Shown: positions 1-8,673, counted from the first letter of the stretch. The stretch is DNA of 64,000 nucleotides from an uncultured Oscillospiraceae bacterium (GCA_910579175.1 CAJTTB010000002.1:1-64000); one strand, 5' to 3'. Program-made: numbers and translations. The notes: a model not told the origin generated them from the letters alone.

Positions 1-300
1 TGATTAAGAAAGTGCCTGAAAGCACAAGAAAAAAGGTATATTTTTTGTTACTCGCTGAATCGCTGGACAATCGTCAGCGGCTCGTAATAAAAAATAGTAT
101 TGATTAAGAAAGTGCCTGAAAGCACAAGAAAAAAGGTATATTTTTTGTTACTCGCTGAATCGCTGGACAATCGTCAGCGGCTCGTAATAAAAAATAGTAT
201 TGATTAAGAAAGTGCCTGAAAGCACAAGAAAAAAGGTATATTTTTTGTGATTACGCAAACCGCCAACCAAGTTGGCGGCTTCATAATAAAAAATCATAGG
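1..300. repeat. Tandem 100-bp hairpin-forming repeat, three copies
   Basis: Copies at 1-100 and 101-200 read as identical. The copy at 201-300 keeps the first 48 bases and the AATAAAAAAT-type tail but has a different centre. Each unit holds a small hairpin (GTGC/GCAC near the start), then TATTTTTT pairing with the AAAAAAT(A) near the end, enclosing a variable inner hairpin. The inner stem is CGCTG/CAGCG in copies 1 and 2 and CCGCCAAC/GTTGGCGG in copy 3. The paired arms therefore change together while the flanks stay constant, as expected for a structured repeat. A fourth, diverged copy lies just after the next gene. The array runs off the left edge, so the true copy number is unknown. Confidence 0.85.
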
Positions 301-362
301 TGAAAACTTTTGGCGATTGACAGCACCCTATTTAAAATTTCTCCTATATTTCTATAAATAAC

Positions 363-390
363 TTGTCCCAAAAACAACTTATGTTAAAAT
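363..390 (+). promoter_or_regulatory. Candidate promoter of the aldo/keto reductase gene
   Basis: TTGTCC (363-368) and TAAAAT (385-390) are separated by 16 bases and lie about 30 bases before the ribosome binding site GGAGG of the next gene. The -35 match is imperfect, so this is tentative. Confidence 0.4.
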
Positions 391-422
391 AGTAGAAACT
401 ATAAAATTCGGAGGATCACAAA

Positions 423-1424
423 ATGATTTATTCAGCAGATAATAACCGTTATCATACGATGAAATACCGCCGATGTGGCAACAGTGGCTTAAAACTTCCT
501 ATCGTGTCATTGGGATTATGGCATAACTTTGGAAGCAAAGATTCATTTGACAATATGAAAATGTTGTGCTTTACTGCATTTGACCAAGGAATTACACATT
601 TTGATTTAGCCAACAACTATGGTCCAATTCCCGGAAGTGCAGAAGAAAACTTTGGAAATATCCTTTCTCAACACCTAAAACCTTATCGAGATGAACTGTT
701 AATCAGCACAAAAGCTGGCTATGATATGTGGAGCGGTCCTTATGGAGATGGTGGAAGCCGCAAATATTTGCTATCCAGTTTGGATCAGAGCTTAAAACGC
801 TTAAAATTAGACTATGTAGATATTTTTTATCATCATAGAATGGATCCAGAAACACCATTGGAAGAAAGCATGATGGCATTAGACACCGCTGTAAAAAGTG
901 GCAAGGCGCTTTATGCAGGTATTTCCAACTATGATAAGGAACATACAAAACAAGCAATGAGCATATTAAAGGAGTTAAAATGCCCATTTATCATCAATCA
1001 AAGTTGTTATTCCATCTTTGATCGTCACATTGAAAAAGATGGTTTAAAACAATTCGCAGGAGAAAACGGCTGTGGTATTATCGCTTTTAGTCCACTGGCA
1101 CAAGGGCTGTTGACAGACAAATATCTTCATGGTATTCCTGAGGATAGTCGTATCCGCAAAGATGGTCGCTTTTTAAGAGAAGATTCTTTGACAGAAAATA
1201 CACTTTATGCCATTCGCAAGTTAAATGAACTCGCCATCAATAGAGGGCAAACTTTGGCACAGATGGCACTTTCTTGGATTTTAAAAGACAACGATATCAC
1301 CAGTGTTTTAATTGGTGCTTCTAAACCAGAACAGATTATTGAAAATGTAAAGATTGTCCAGAAAACAGATTTTTCAGCCCAAGAGCTAGAACAAATCAAT
1401 CAACTATCTCAAAGCCGAGAATAA
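423..1424 (+). CDS. Aldo/keto reductase, YghZ/Gpr-like
   Basis: A 333-residue NAD(P)H-dependent aldo/keto reductase with a single TIM-barrel fold, probably cytosolic, reducing small aldehydes or ketones. The catalytic tetrad is visible: Asp and Tyr in FDLANNYGP (about residues 60-68), Lys in ISTKAGYDMW (about 97) and His in DIFYHHRMDPETP (about 138). The GPIPGSAEENFG segment after the Tyr and the length match the AKR14/YghZ group, which acts on L-glyceraldehyde-3-phosphate and methylglyoxal. The C-terminal SVLIGASKPEQI motif is the usual cofactor-phosphate loop. The start follows GGAGGATCACAAA. It is a lone gene, bracketed by copies of a hairpin repeat and followed by a terminator. The exact substrate is not deducible. 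Confidence 0.9.
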   Translation: MIYSADNNRYHTMKYRRCGNSGLKLPIVSLGLWHNFGSKDSFDNMKMLCFTAFDQGITHFDLANNYGPIPGSAEENFGNILSQHLKPYRDELLISTKAGYDMWSGPYGDGGSRKYLLSSLDQSLKRLKLDYVDIFYHHRMDPETPLEESMMALDTAVKSGKALYAGISNYDKEHTKQAMSILKELKCPFIINQSCYSIFDRHIEKDGLKQFAGENGCGIIAFSPLAQGLLTDKYLHGIPEDSRIRKDGRFLREDSLTENTLYAIRKLNELAINRGQTLAQMALSWILKDNDITSVLIGASKPEQIIENVKIVQKTDFSAQELEQINQLSQSRE

Positions 1425-1431
1425 ATGATGT

Positions 1432-1540
1432 AAAAAATAGTACTGATTTAAAATATGCCTGCGGGCACAAGAGGTAAGGTATATTTTTTATTACTGCGCG
1501 AACCACCAACTCGTTGGCTACTTCCGCATAAAAAACATTT
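1432..1540. repeat. Diverged copy of the 100-bp hairpin repeat
   Basis: This stretch aligns with the tandem units at 1-300: AATAGTACTGATTTA, a TGCC...GGCA hairpin, CACAAGAGGTAAGGTATATTTTTT, then an inner hairpin CCAAC/GTTGG and ATAAAAAAC. The inner arms again differ from the other copies yet still pair. Together with the upstream array it brackets the aldo/keto reductase gene. Confidence 0.75.
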
Positions 1541-1552
1541 GTACAAATATCA

Positions 1553-1588
1553 AGAACCACAGAGCAGTTTTACTCTGTGGTTCTTTTT
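1553..1588 (+). terminator. Rho-independent terminator after the aldo/keto reductase
   Basis: AGAACCACAGAG pairs with CTCTGTGGTTCT around a short loop, followed by a T-rich run. On the other strand it could also end transcription of the convergent surface-protein gene. Confidence 0.8.
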
Positions 1589-1625
1589 AGAGGAAATATA
1601 TCAAATAAGAGAATATCAAATCAAT

Positions 1626-4619
1626 TTATTTGCGAAACAATTTTTTTCCTTTTCGGTTCCATTTTTTCAATCCAAAAAATGCAGCAACTCCACCGCCAGA
1701 AATGGCAGTCAATAAAGCCATCAATCCCAAATTCGCATTATCACCTGTTTTTGGACTGACAGAACCAACGCGATTTGCAGCAGTATTGTTTAGTTTAATG
1801 CTTCCACCACTGCCTGGAATCACTACATTGGCTGTTCCACCTGGTAATGTTCCACCTGGTGTTGTTCCGCCTGGTGTTGTTCCTCCTGGTGTTGTTCCAC
1901 CTGGTGTTGTTCCGCCTGGTGTTGTTCCACCTGGTAATGTTCCACCTGGTGTCGTTCCACCTGGTGTCGTTCCACCTGGTGTCGTTCCACCTGGTGTCGT
2001 TCCGCCTGGTGTTGTTCCGCCTGGTAATGTTCCGCCTGGTGTTGTTCCGCCTGGTGTTGTTCCACCTGGTGTGTTTCCACCTTGTTCTGGAGGTGTCAAT
2101 GATCCTCCGCCAGTTGGAGGCGTAGGCGTAATAGAACCACTATTTGTTTCCTGTAATGTCACAGTAAATGCTTCCTTTTCCGCTGTCCAAGCTTGATTCG
2201 CTTCATCATATATCATTTTTAAAACGATAGGCGCACTCAGACCATGTTTCGTATTTGTTCCCCAATTGGTCTGCCCCAACAAGTAAGATGCTGCTGGACT
2301 ATCATTATCAATTTGATAAGAAGCAACCCATCTCTCTTCTTTTTGACGTGTCTTTGGATTTTTTACCTGCTCTTTTGTAAATGCAAATAATTCAGGTGTA
2401 ACATATACATCTACAATGGCTTGTTTGTGTTCTTTATGGGTATCTTTTTTATCTTTTTGCTCACACTTTAAAGTTAAACGGAAAGAGTACCCATCTTGTG
2501 GAGCATTTACCATCTCAGGAGCACAGGTAAATTCTAAATTTGTCTTTGCTTGTGGAGTCCACTCCTTTGTTTTTTCATCATAGTTCAAAGTCAATACAGT
2601 TGGAACCAAACGATGGTTTGCCTCTTTCCATGCGGTTGGAATTTTATCTTGAATGTTTTCTGGTAAATCTGTTACAGTATTGATCAAATAAGTAGCAGTC
2701 CATTTTTTATTCTTATATTGCTTTGTAAATTTATCGCCTTTGATTGTCATATTTACTTTTAAATCTTTCGCTTTATGACTTTTATCTGTGTTACAAGCCA
2801 AATTGACATTAGAAAATTTAAAGTTTGTATTTTCATTCAATTTTGGCACACAGATAAATTGACCTGAAACCGTTCCAGCCACTTCCCATTTTCCAGTAGC
2901 ATCGTTGTAATTTAAAACAACATTCATTGGTTTTTCCAGTTGATGATCCAGTTTACCCCACTGCTTTTGCAACTTTGTATACATGGTGCTAGGGATATCT
3001 GTCATACTATAAGTAGCGATCCATTTTCCATCCTTATACTCTTTTTGAAAGACATCACTTGATAATGTTTCAGTGATAGAAATTTTTTGATGTTCTTTGT
3101 TGTTACAAGTCAAATCAAAGTTCACCTTATAATTATCTGCCATCTTTTTGATACAACCATACTCAAAAGTTGGATTTATTGTATCAAAAGCCCACTCTCC
3201 CTTTTTAGAATCATAAGTCATTGTAATGCTAACTGGCTTTAACAGTGTATGGGGTTTGGTGCCTTTCCAAGCAGCTTTTTCTTGTAACTGATTGTCAATT
3301 TCACTGCCTTGAGTTACTGTATAAGAAGCAATCCAATCGCCATCTATATTTTGTACTTTAAATAAATTTTTGTCCAGTGTAATCTCTGGAGTTTTATCTT
3401 TATGATTATCCTCTAGACAAACTGCTTTTGTTTTTAATGTATAACTGTCTTTCATAGCTGGTTCACAAGTCACATGTATTTCTTGAATTGCATTGTTATT
3501 ATCTGCCTGCCATTTTCCGTTGACATATTTTACGGAAAGTGTTGTTAAATTGGTAGCACCCAAGACATGACCTGAACCAAACCCATTATTTTCCGCTCTT
3601 TTAATTACCTGATTGATTAAATTTGTTGGAATTGCAAATGTTGCAGCATCTTTTGCTTCATTATAAGTTGGTGTAATATCACTGCCCTTTATCGTATAAG
3701 TGACAATTTTCTCACTGTGTGAAGAAACTTTAGAATCACACTTTACTTTTATCTGGAATTTAAAAGTATCCGTAGCGGAAATTTCTGGAATCTCAACCGG
3801 CTCATCGTCTTTGTTTTCTGTTTCATCTTTTTTATCTTCTTCACTAGAAGTTTGACTGCTATTTTCTTCACTTCCTTCACTGGAAGTTTCACTGTTCACT
3901 TCACTGCTAGTTCCATCAGAAGTTGTATTGGAGCTTTCCTCTTTATCACTTGTATTTACAGATTCATCTTTTCCTGGAGTAGAGCTTTCGTCCTTATTGC
4001 TTGTATCCGTAGAGTCATCTTTTTGGTCCGTAGAGTTTTCTCCTTTGCTATCTGTATCGACAGATTCATCCTTTTCTGGGGTAGAATTTTCCTCCTTGTT
4101 ATCAGTGCCTTCGTCTTTTCCTTCGCTCGTGTTTTCGTCTTTATTCTCTTCTGGAGGCTGACTTGGATTCGTTTCCACCGTATCATCTACACTGTTTGTA
4201 ATCAAATTGATTGCAATTATTTTCTTTGCAACAACCCATTCATTTTTTTCAGCATCGAATTTCAAATTTAACTTTTGCTTTGCATTTTTTAAAGATATCT
4301 CTGAGCCCCATTCAGCAAGTTCTTTTTTTACCTCTGGCAATTTGGCAATATTAATTGCTGCTGTTTCATCTCCATCTTTCCAATTAAAGCTTTCACCTTT
4401 TACCACTACATCAATTGCCTTTGTTTTACTGCCATCAGTCAAGTTCAATTTAAATTTAAATTCACCTGTTGGTTTTATAATTGCTGTATTAGTTTGTGTG
4501 CTTTCTGTATTTGGAACTGTTATTTCTCCCTCTGCTGAAACCATCACTGGAACCATATTACTAGTCAACAGCATTGCTGTCAATACACTGACCATTCCCT
4601 TTTTCAATTTCATATTCAT
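1626..4619 (-). CDS. Wall-anchored multidomain surface protein (SPKTG sorting signal)
   Basis: A 997-residue secreted protein predicted to be sortase-linked to peptidoglycan. In order: signal peptide (about 1-30, ending VMVSAEG); an N-terminal beta-type domain (about 50-135); an acidic Asp/Glu/Ser/Thr/Lys-rich linker (about 150-280); five tandem domains of about 100 residues (285-795); a GGTTP pentapeptide stalk (about 830-915); and SPKTGDNANLG, a hydrophobic segment and a basic tail KKWNRKGKK. Each tandem domain follows the pattern strand-Cys, KDGKWIASY-like, LxxPxxxxLNYDxxxGKW and, in four of five, a closing Cys. These paired cysteines suggest one disulfide per domain. The start follows AGGAGAGA with six bases of spacing. 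The ligand is unknown; adhesin or pilus-like fibre are possible roles. Confidence 0.85.
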   Translation of the reverse strand: MNMKLKKGMVSVLTAMLLTSNMVPVMVSAEGEITVPNTESTQTNTAIIKPTGEFKFKLNLTDGSKTKAIDVVVKGESFNWKDGDETAAINIAKLPEVKKELAEWGSEISLKNAKQKLNLKFDAEKNEWVVAKKIIAINLITNSVDDTVETNPSQPPEENKDENTSEGKDEGTDNKEENSTPEKDESVDTDSKGENSTDQKDDSTDTSNKDESSTPGKDESVNTSDKEESSNTTSDGTSSEVNSETSSEGSEENSSQTSSEEDKKDETENKDDEPVEIPEISATDTFKFQIKVKCDSKVSSHSEKIVTYTIKGSDITPTYNEAKDAATFAIPTNLINQVIKRAENNGFGSGHVLGATNLTTLSVKYVNGKWQADNNNAIQEIHVTCEPAMKDSYTLKTKAVCLEDNHKDKTPEITLDKNLFKVQNIDGDWIASYTVTQGSEIDNQLQEKAAWKGTKPHTLLKPVSITMTYDSKKGEWAFDTINPTFEYGCIKKMADNYKVNFDLTCNNKEHQKISITETLSSDVFQKEYKDGKWIATYSMTDIPSTMYTKLQKQWGKLDHQLEKPMNVVLNYNDATGKWEVAGTVSGQFICVPKLNENTNFKFSNVNLACNTDKSHKAKDLKVNMTIKGDKFTKQYKNKKWTATYLINTVTDLPENIQDKIPTAWKEANHRLVPTVLTLNYDEKTKEWTPQAKTNLEFTCAPEMVNAPQDGYSFRLTLKCEQKDKKDTHKEHKQAIVDVYVTPELFAFTKEQVKNPKTRQKEERWVASYQIDNDSPAASYLLGQTNWGTNTKHGLSAPIVLKMIYDEANQAWTAEKEAFTVTLQETNSGSITPTPPTGGGSLTPPEQGGNTPGGTTPGGTTPGGTLPGGTTPGGTTPGGTTPGGTTPGGTTPGGTLPGGTTPGGTTPGGTTPGGTTPGGTTPGGTLPGGTANVVIPGSGGSIKLNNTAANRVGSVSPKTGDNANLGLMALLTAISGGGVAAFFGLKKWNRKGKKLFRK
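1833..2078 (-). repeat. 15-bp minisatellite encoding GGTTP repeats
   Basis: About 16 consecutive 15-bp units encode GGTTP, with every sixth unit GGTLP, giving a 90-bp higher-order period inside the surface-protein gene. Units differ at synonymous positions in blocks (GTT versus GTC in the plus-strand reading), which suggests expansion by slippage or unequal recombination of multi-unit blocks. Confidence 0.9.
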
Positions 4620-4982
4620 AATTTTCTCTCCTAATCATTCGTTCCTATATTTCATTCGGTTGTAAAAAAATAAAATCTATGCCGGCCAAAAATAAGTTGA
4701 TTTTATTCTTTTATTCTAATTGGATTTTCCCTTTTTGAACTGTTCACTAATAAAACAAATCAACCCGCCATTTTTTTTCATTTTCATTTTAAGTTTTATC
4801 TTTTTACCAAATTATCTTTGTGAATTTTGGATTATTTTCACATAATTTCATAAATTTTTCAATCATTTCCCCTAGTGATTCGCTGTAAAATCCTATATAT
4901 TTTACCAATATCCAAGTTTTTTGCTCTCCCAACAGATCATTTTCTAATTAGTCATATATATAAATATTTCTAATATTTTTTG
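4620..4982. other. AT-rich intergenic region upstream of the surface protein
   Basis: About 360 bases with no credible gene. It should hold the minus-strand promoter of the surface-protein gene and the 3' end of the small gene at 4983-5246. The only distinctive site is a GCCGGC palindrome near 4682. I could not fix a convincing -35/-10 pair. Confidence 0.5.
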
Positions 4983-5246
4983 TTAAAATTTCCAAATCCT
5001 TTTTTGTGGAGAACACCAGCCCACTATAAAATCCAAAATATCCGCAACACAATCTTGAACAAGATCATCTTCTAAACTTTGATAATACTGAAATAGCGAT
5101 TGATATACCACTTCTTTTTCTACACCCAAATCACATAATTTACTTACCAACTCATAACTTTGTTGTATCACCCTTTGATAGTTATTTTTTGTCACCACAG
5201 AACATAATATCTTAATTTGGACCATTATCTTTTCTTCATTGTTCAT
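4983..5246 (-). CDS. Small hypothetical protein, 87 aa
   Basis: I do not recognise this protein. It is probably mostly alpha-helical and cytosolic, with no signal peptide or membrane segment. It contains helix-like segments QRVIQQSYELVSKLCDLGV and VVYQSLFQYYQSL. An AGAAGG ribosome binding site seven bases before the ATG supports translation. It stands alone between the surface protein gene and rpsO. Confidence 0.55.
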   Translation of the reverse strand: MNNEEKIMVQIKILCSVVTKNNYQRVIQQSYELVSKLCDLGVEKEVVYQSLFQYYQSLEDDLVQDCVADILDFIVGWCSPQKRIWKF

Positions 5247-5466
5247 ACAATTACCTTCTTTTATAAATTACAATCGATATCAATCATTCTTTTTCAGTTG
5301 ATTTTTAAAAGGCAACTGCCACTCTAAAAAGTGACACCTCTTAAAACAGAATTTTCTTATTCTATGATAACAGGTAATATTTTTAATTACAAATAATAAA
5401 GAGATATACGATTCCTATGATAAGAATCCCAAATACAAAACCATATACAAAAGATTTATAAACTCC

Positions 5467-5619
5467 TTTACAACAAAATCAAACTGTGATATAATGTATA
5501 TGTTTTGCCGCGGGGAGTGGATATTTACCTATTTTTTACAGGAGTTTGCCTGACCCTTTTCTGCGACAATGCTCTATTTCAGTGCATACTGAAATGATAA
5601 TTATAATGAGGTGAAATTT
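5467..5619 (+). promoter_or_regulatory. rpsO promoter and structured leader
   Basis: TTTACA (5467-5472) and TATAAT (5490-5495) with a 17-base spacer form a strong vegetative promoter. The predicted mRNA leader is about 115 nt. It includes a GC-rich start (GCCGCGGGGAGTGG) unlike the AT-rich surroundings and a TTTCAGTGCATACTGAAA hairpin just before the ribosome binding site GAGGTGA. Ribosomal protein S15 represses its own mRNA in many bacteria through leader structures, so this is a candidate autoregulatory leader. The fold itself was not computed. Confidence 0.6.
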
Positions 5620-5886
5620 ATGTTAAGAAAAGAAGAAAAAAATGCTGTGATTGCTGACAATCGCTTACACGAAACAGACACTGGTTCTCCAGAAGTACAA
5701 ATTGCTGTTTTAACCAAAAGAATCAATGATCTACAAGAACACTTTAAAGTTCATCACAAAGACCACCACTCTAGACGTGGATTATTGAAAATGGTAGGTC
5801 ATCGCCGTAATCTATTAAACTATTTAAAGAAAAAAGATATCGAGCGCTATCGTGCAATTATTGCTAAATTAGGTTTGCGTAAGTAA
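5620..5886 (+). CDS. rpsO: 30S ribosomal protein S15
   Basis: An 88-residue S15 of typical length, a primary 16S rRNA binder of the small-subunit platform. The family signatures DTGSPEVQIAVLT and the HHKDHHSRRGLLKMVGHRRNLL rRNA-binding region are present, ending IAKLGLRK. The ATG at 5620 is chosen over the upstream GTG at 5611 because GAGGTGA lies at proper spacing before it and the protein then begins in the usual way (MLRKEEK). It precedes pnp, the conserved bacterial order, with a terminator between them. Confidence 0.98.
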   Translation: MLRKEEKNAVIADNRLHETDTGSPEVQIAVLTKRINDLQEHFKVHHKDHHSRRGLLKMVGHRRNLLNYLKKKDIERYRAIIAKLGLRK

Positions 5887-5897
5887 TTCTATACTGC

Positions 5898-5930
5898 AAA
5901 AGGCAGATGAAATTTCATCTGCCTTTTCGT
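5898..5930 (+). terminator. Terminator between rpsO and pnp
   Basis: AAAGGCAGATGAAA pairs with TTTCATCTGCCTTT, followed by a T-rich stretch. It probably attenuates rather than blocks readthrough into pnp. Confidence 0.85.
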
Positions 5931-6070
5931 CTATCTTTTATTTTATAGGAATTGGTAGGAAATTAGCATTAAATCGTATTATTTTCAATCAACGAAATAA
6001 TAGGATTTATTGCTAAACCTGCCCCCTTATAAAATAATATGTTAATTTTAAAATTTTAGGAGGCTTTTTC

Positions 6071-8188
6071 ATGTTAAATCATCCAAAAACTTTTCGGACT
6101 ACTTTTGCTGGTAGACCTTTAATTGTTGAAACTGGTCGCACTTGTGAACTTTCCAATGGCTCTTGTTGGGTTCGTTATGGTGATACTGTTGTTATGGCAA
6201 ATGTCACTGCATCTGCCAAACCTCGTGATGGAGTAGATTTCTTCCCACTCTCTGTGGATTATGAAGAAAAATTATATGCTGTCGGTAAAATTCCAGGTTC
6301 TTTCTTAAAAAGAGAATCACGTCCAAGCGAAAATGCCATCTTAACATCTCGTATGGTTGACCGTCCAATGCGTCCGCTTTTCCCAAAGGACATGCGCAAT
6401 GATGTTTCTATTGTCATGACTGTATTGGCAACTGATATTGATAATTCCCCAGAAATTACTGGTTCTATCGCTGCTTCTATTGCAGTTTGTATCTCTGATG
6501 TTCCCTTCAATGGTCCCGTTGCAACCGTTAGTGTCGGCTTGGTGGATGGTAAAATTGTACTCAATCCAATGACAACCCAACGTGAAAAATCCGATCTGAA
6601 TTTAACCGTTGCTGGAACAAAAGAAAAAATCGTCATGATTGAAGCTGGTGCAAATGAAGTTGATGACGAAACCATGTTAAATGCAATTGCAGCAGGACAT
6701 GAAGAAATCAAAAAGATGGTAGACTTCATCTCTCAAATTCAATCAGAAATTGGAAAAGAAAAATTCACATTTGAATCTCAAGAAGTCCCTGCTGATATGT
6801 TTGATGATGTCTGTGCAATCGCATTGGAAGAAACCAAATTAGCACTAGATACAGATAACAAACTCATACGAGATGAAAAATTACTTCCAATTTACAATAA
6901 AGTTTATGAACAACTAGAAGAAAAATATCCAGACAGTCAAGTAAAGCTTGATGAATGTATGTATAAACTACAGAAAAAAATTGTGCGCAATTGGCTATTA
7001 GAAGGCAAACGCGTTGATGGTCGTGGTATGGATGAAATCCGTCCACTCGCTTCTGAAGTCGCTTTGTTGCCTCGTGTACATGGTTCTGGCTTATTCACTC
7101 GTGGGCAAACCCAAGTGCTTTCTATTGCAACCTTGGGACCAATCCGAGATGTTCAAAACTTAGATGGTATTGATGAAAATCAAACCAAACGATATATGCA
7201 CCATTATAACTTCCCTTCCTACTCTGTGGGAGAAACCCGCCCAAGTAGAGGACCTGGCAGACGTGAAATCGGACATGGTGCCTTGGCAGAAAAAGCACTC
7301 GTTCCTGTCCTACCAACATTGGAAGAATTCCCATATGCAATTCGTGTGGTATCTGAAGTACTTTCTTCCAACGGTTCTACTTCCCAAGGTTCTATCTGTG
7401 GTTCTACTTTAGCACTTATGGACGCAGGTGTTCCAATCAAGGCTCCTGTTGCTGGTATTTCCTGTGGTCTTATTACAAAAGATGATGGCAGCTTTACCAC
7501 TATGGTTGATATCCAAGGATTAGAAGACTTTTATGGAGATATGGACTTTAAAGTTGGAGGCACTCATAAAGGTATTACAGCAATTCAGGTTGATATCAAA
7601 GTAGATGGTCTTACTATGGATATTATTCGTGAAGCATTTGAAAAAACAAGAAAAGCAAGATTTTATATTTTAGACGAAATCATGCTAAAAGCAATTCCAG
7701 CACCTCGCAGTGAAGTGGGCGAATTTGCGCCAAAAGTATTGCAAACCAAAATTCATCCCGATAAAATCAAAGACGTCATTGGAAAAGGCGGATGTGTCAT
7801 TCAAAAAATCTGTTCAGAATGTGATGTTAAAATTGATATTGATGATGATGGCTTATGTGTGATTATGGGTGTTATCCTAGAAAACGCCAAACGTGCACGC
7901 TATATGGTAGAAACCATCGCAAATGACCCCGAAGTAGGAGCAATCTATAAAGGTGTTGTCACCCGTCTTATGAATTTTGGAGCATTTGTGGAAATCGCAC
8001 CTGGAAAAGAAGGACTTGTGCATATCTCTAAACTGGAAAATAAACGCGTTGAAAAAGTAGAAGATGTTGTTTCTCAGGGAGATGAAATTATTGTTAAGGT
8101 CATCGAAATTGATGAACAAGGAAGAATCAATTTATCCAGAAAAGATGCCCTTGCCGATTTAGAAGCCAAAAAATCCGCTCAAAAATAA
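6071..8188 (+). CDS. pnp: Polyribonucleotide nucleotidyltransferase (PNPase)
   Basis: A 705-residue phosphorolytic 3'-5' exoribonuclease that degrades mRNA with inorganic phosphate and forms a homotrimer. Domain order is complete: first RNase PH domain (about 10-140), an all-helical linker domain (about 240-310), the catalytic second RNase PH domain (about 320-530, with GSGLFTRGQTQVL and PSRGPGRREIGHGAL), a KH domain with the GxxG loop in IGKGGCVIQKI (about 570) and a C-terminal S1 domain (about 625-695). A strong AGGAGG sits before the ATG. PNPase commonly autoregulates through its own leader; the 140-base spacer after rpsO leaves room for this. Confidence 0.98.
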   Translation: MLNHPKTFRTTFAGRPLIVETGRTCELSNGSCWVRYGDTVVMANVTASAKPRDGVDFFPLSVDYEEKLYAVGKIPGSFLKRESRPSENAILTSRMVDRPMRPLFPKDMRNDVSIVMTVLATDIDNSPEITGSIAASIAVCISDVPFNGPVATVSVGLVDGKIVLNPMTTQREKSDLNLTVAGTKEKIVMIEAGANEVDDETMLNAIAAGHEEIKKMVDFISQIQSEIGKEKFTFESQEVPADMFDDVCAIALEETKLALDTDNKLIRDEKLLPIYNKVYEQLEEKYPDSQVKLDECMYKLQKKIVRNWLLEGKRVDGRGMDEIRPLASEVALLPRVHGSGLFTRGQTQVLSIATLGPIRDVQNLDGIDENQTKRYMHHYNFPSYSVGETRPSRGPGRREIGHGALAEKALVPVLPTLEEFPYAIRVVSEVLSSNGSTSQGSICGSTLALMDAGVPIKAPVAGISCGLITKDDGSFTTMVDIQGLEDFYGDMDFKVGGTHKGITAIQVDIKVDGLTMDIIREAFEKTRKARFYILDEIMLKAIPAPRSEVGEFAPKVLQTKIHPDKIKDVIGKGGCVIQKICSECDVKIDIDDDGLCVIMGVILENAKRARYMVETIANDPEVGAIYKGVVTRLMNFGAFVEIAPGKEGLVHISKLENKRVEKVEDVVSQGDEIIVKVIEIDEQGRINLSRKDALADLEAKKSAQK

Positions 8189-8240
8189 TTATCATTTCAC
8201 TTTTAAAACAGCAAACAATTATTGAAAAACACGATATTAA

Positions 8241-8276
8241 AAGAGAGACAGTTTTACAAAACTGTCTCTCTTTTAT
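8241..8276 (+). terminator. Terminator of pnp
   Basis: AGAGAGACAGTTTT pairs with AAAACTGTCTCTCT, followed by TTTTAT. Confidence 0.9.
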
Positions 8277-8315
8277 CACAATTAAAAAGTAATTACCAAA
8301 AAGGAGTGGAGCACC

Positions 8316-8665
8316 ATTATTTTATATGCTATTGAAATTCCAGAAAGCTGGAATACTGTGATCAATCATATTTCTGTGGAAGAACCCACAAATCACCCCA
8401 ATCCAGATGACAAAGTCTGGTATTTTGATTTTGTACAAGATATTTTTTATGTATATTACGAAAAAAAGTTGAGCAAAATACGCACAAACTGGGTATTGAT
8501 TTGGGTTGGTATCCAGAAGGTGATCCAAATGGAACTTATGCCTTGGTTGTAATTCAAGACAGTGATTGGGAGCACCCCATACAATCATTTTATTCCAGAA
8601 GTACCACAGAAGTTGTCTGCACCCTAAAACAATGGTTAAAGCAATACCTTAATTATCAATTTTAA
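8316..8665 (+). pseudogene. Split gene joined by a -1 shift at A AAA AAG; hypothetical protein
   Basis: Two frames carry one continuous protein-like sequence. The first runs from about 8316 through VWYFDFVQDIFYVYYEKK. The second continues in the -1 frame from 8468 as VEQNTHKLGIDLGWYPEGDP and ends QWLKQYLNYQF at 8665. The junction is a run of seven A (8461-8467) forming the heptamer A AAA AAG in the zero frame. There is a good ribosome binding site (AAGGAGTGG) but no ATG, GTG or TTG at suitable spacing: the reading frame begins ATT ATT. Missing start plus frameshift favour a decayed gene; ATT initiation with programmed frameshifting is the alternative. I do not recognise the family. Confidence 0.6.
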
Positions 8666-8673
8666 TTGCTCTA

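Noticed and set aside
1..300. CRISPR-like array
   Set aside because: Units are 100 bp, tandem and nearly identical throughout, without short repeats separated by unique spacers, and no cas genes are present.
1833..2078. CRISPR-like or direct-repeat origin
   Set aside because: The 15-bp repeats are in frame with the surface-protein gene and encode a protein stalk.
1630..2196. Plus-strand 188-aa frame with VVPPG repeats
   Set aside because: It is the antisense of the GGTTP stalk; the periodic sequence keeps all frames open. It has no ribosome binding site and the minus-strand gene is clearly real.
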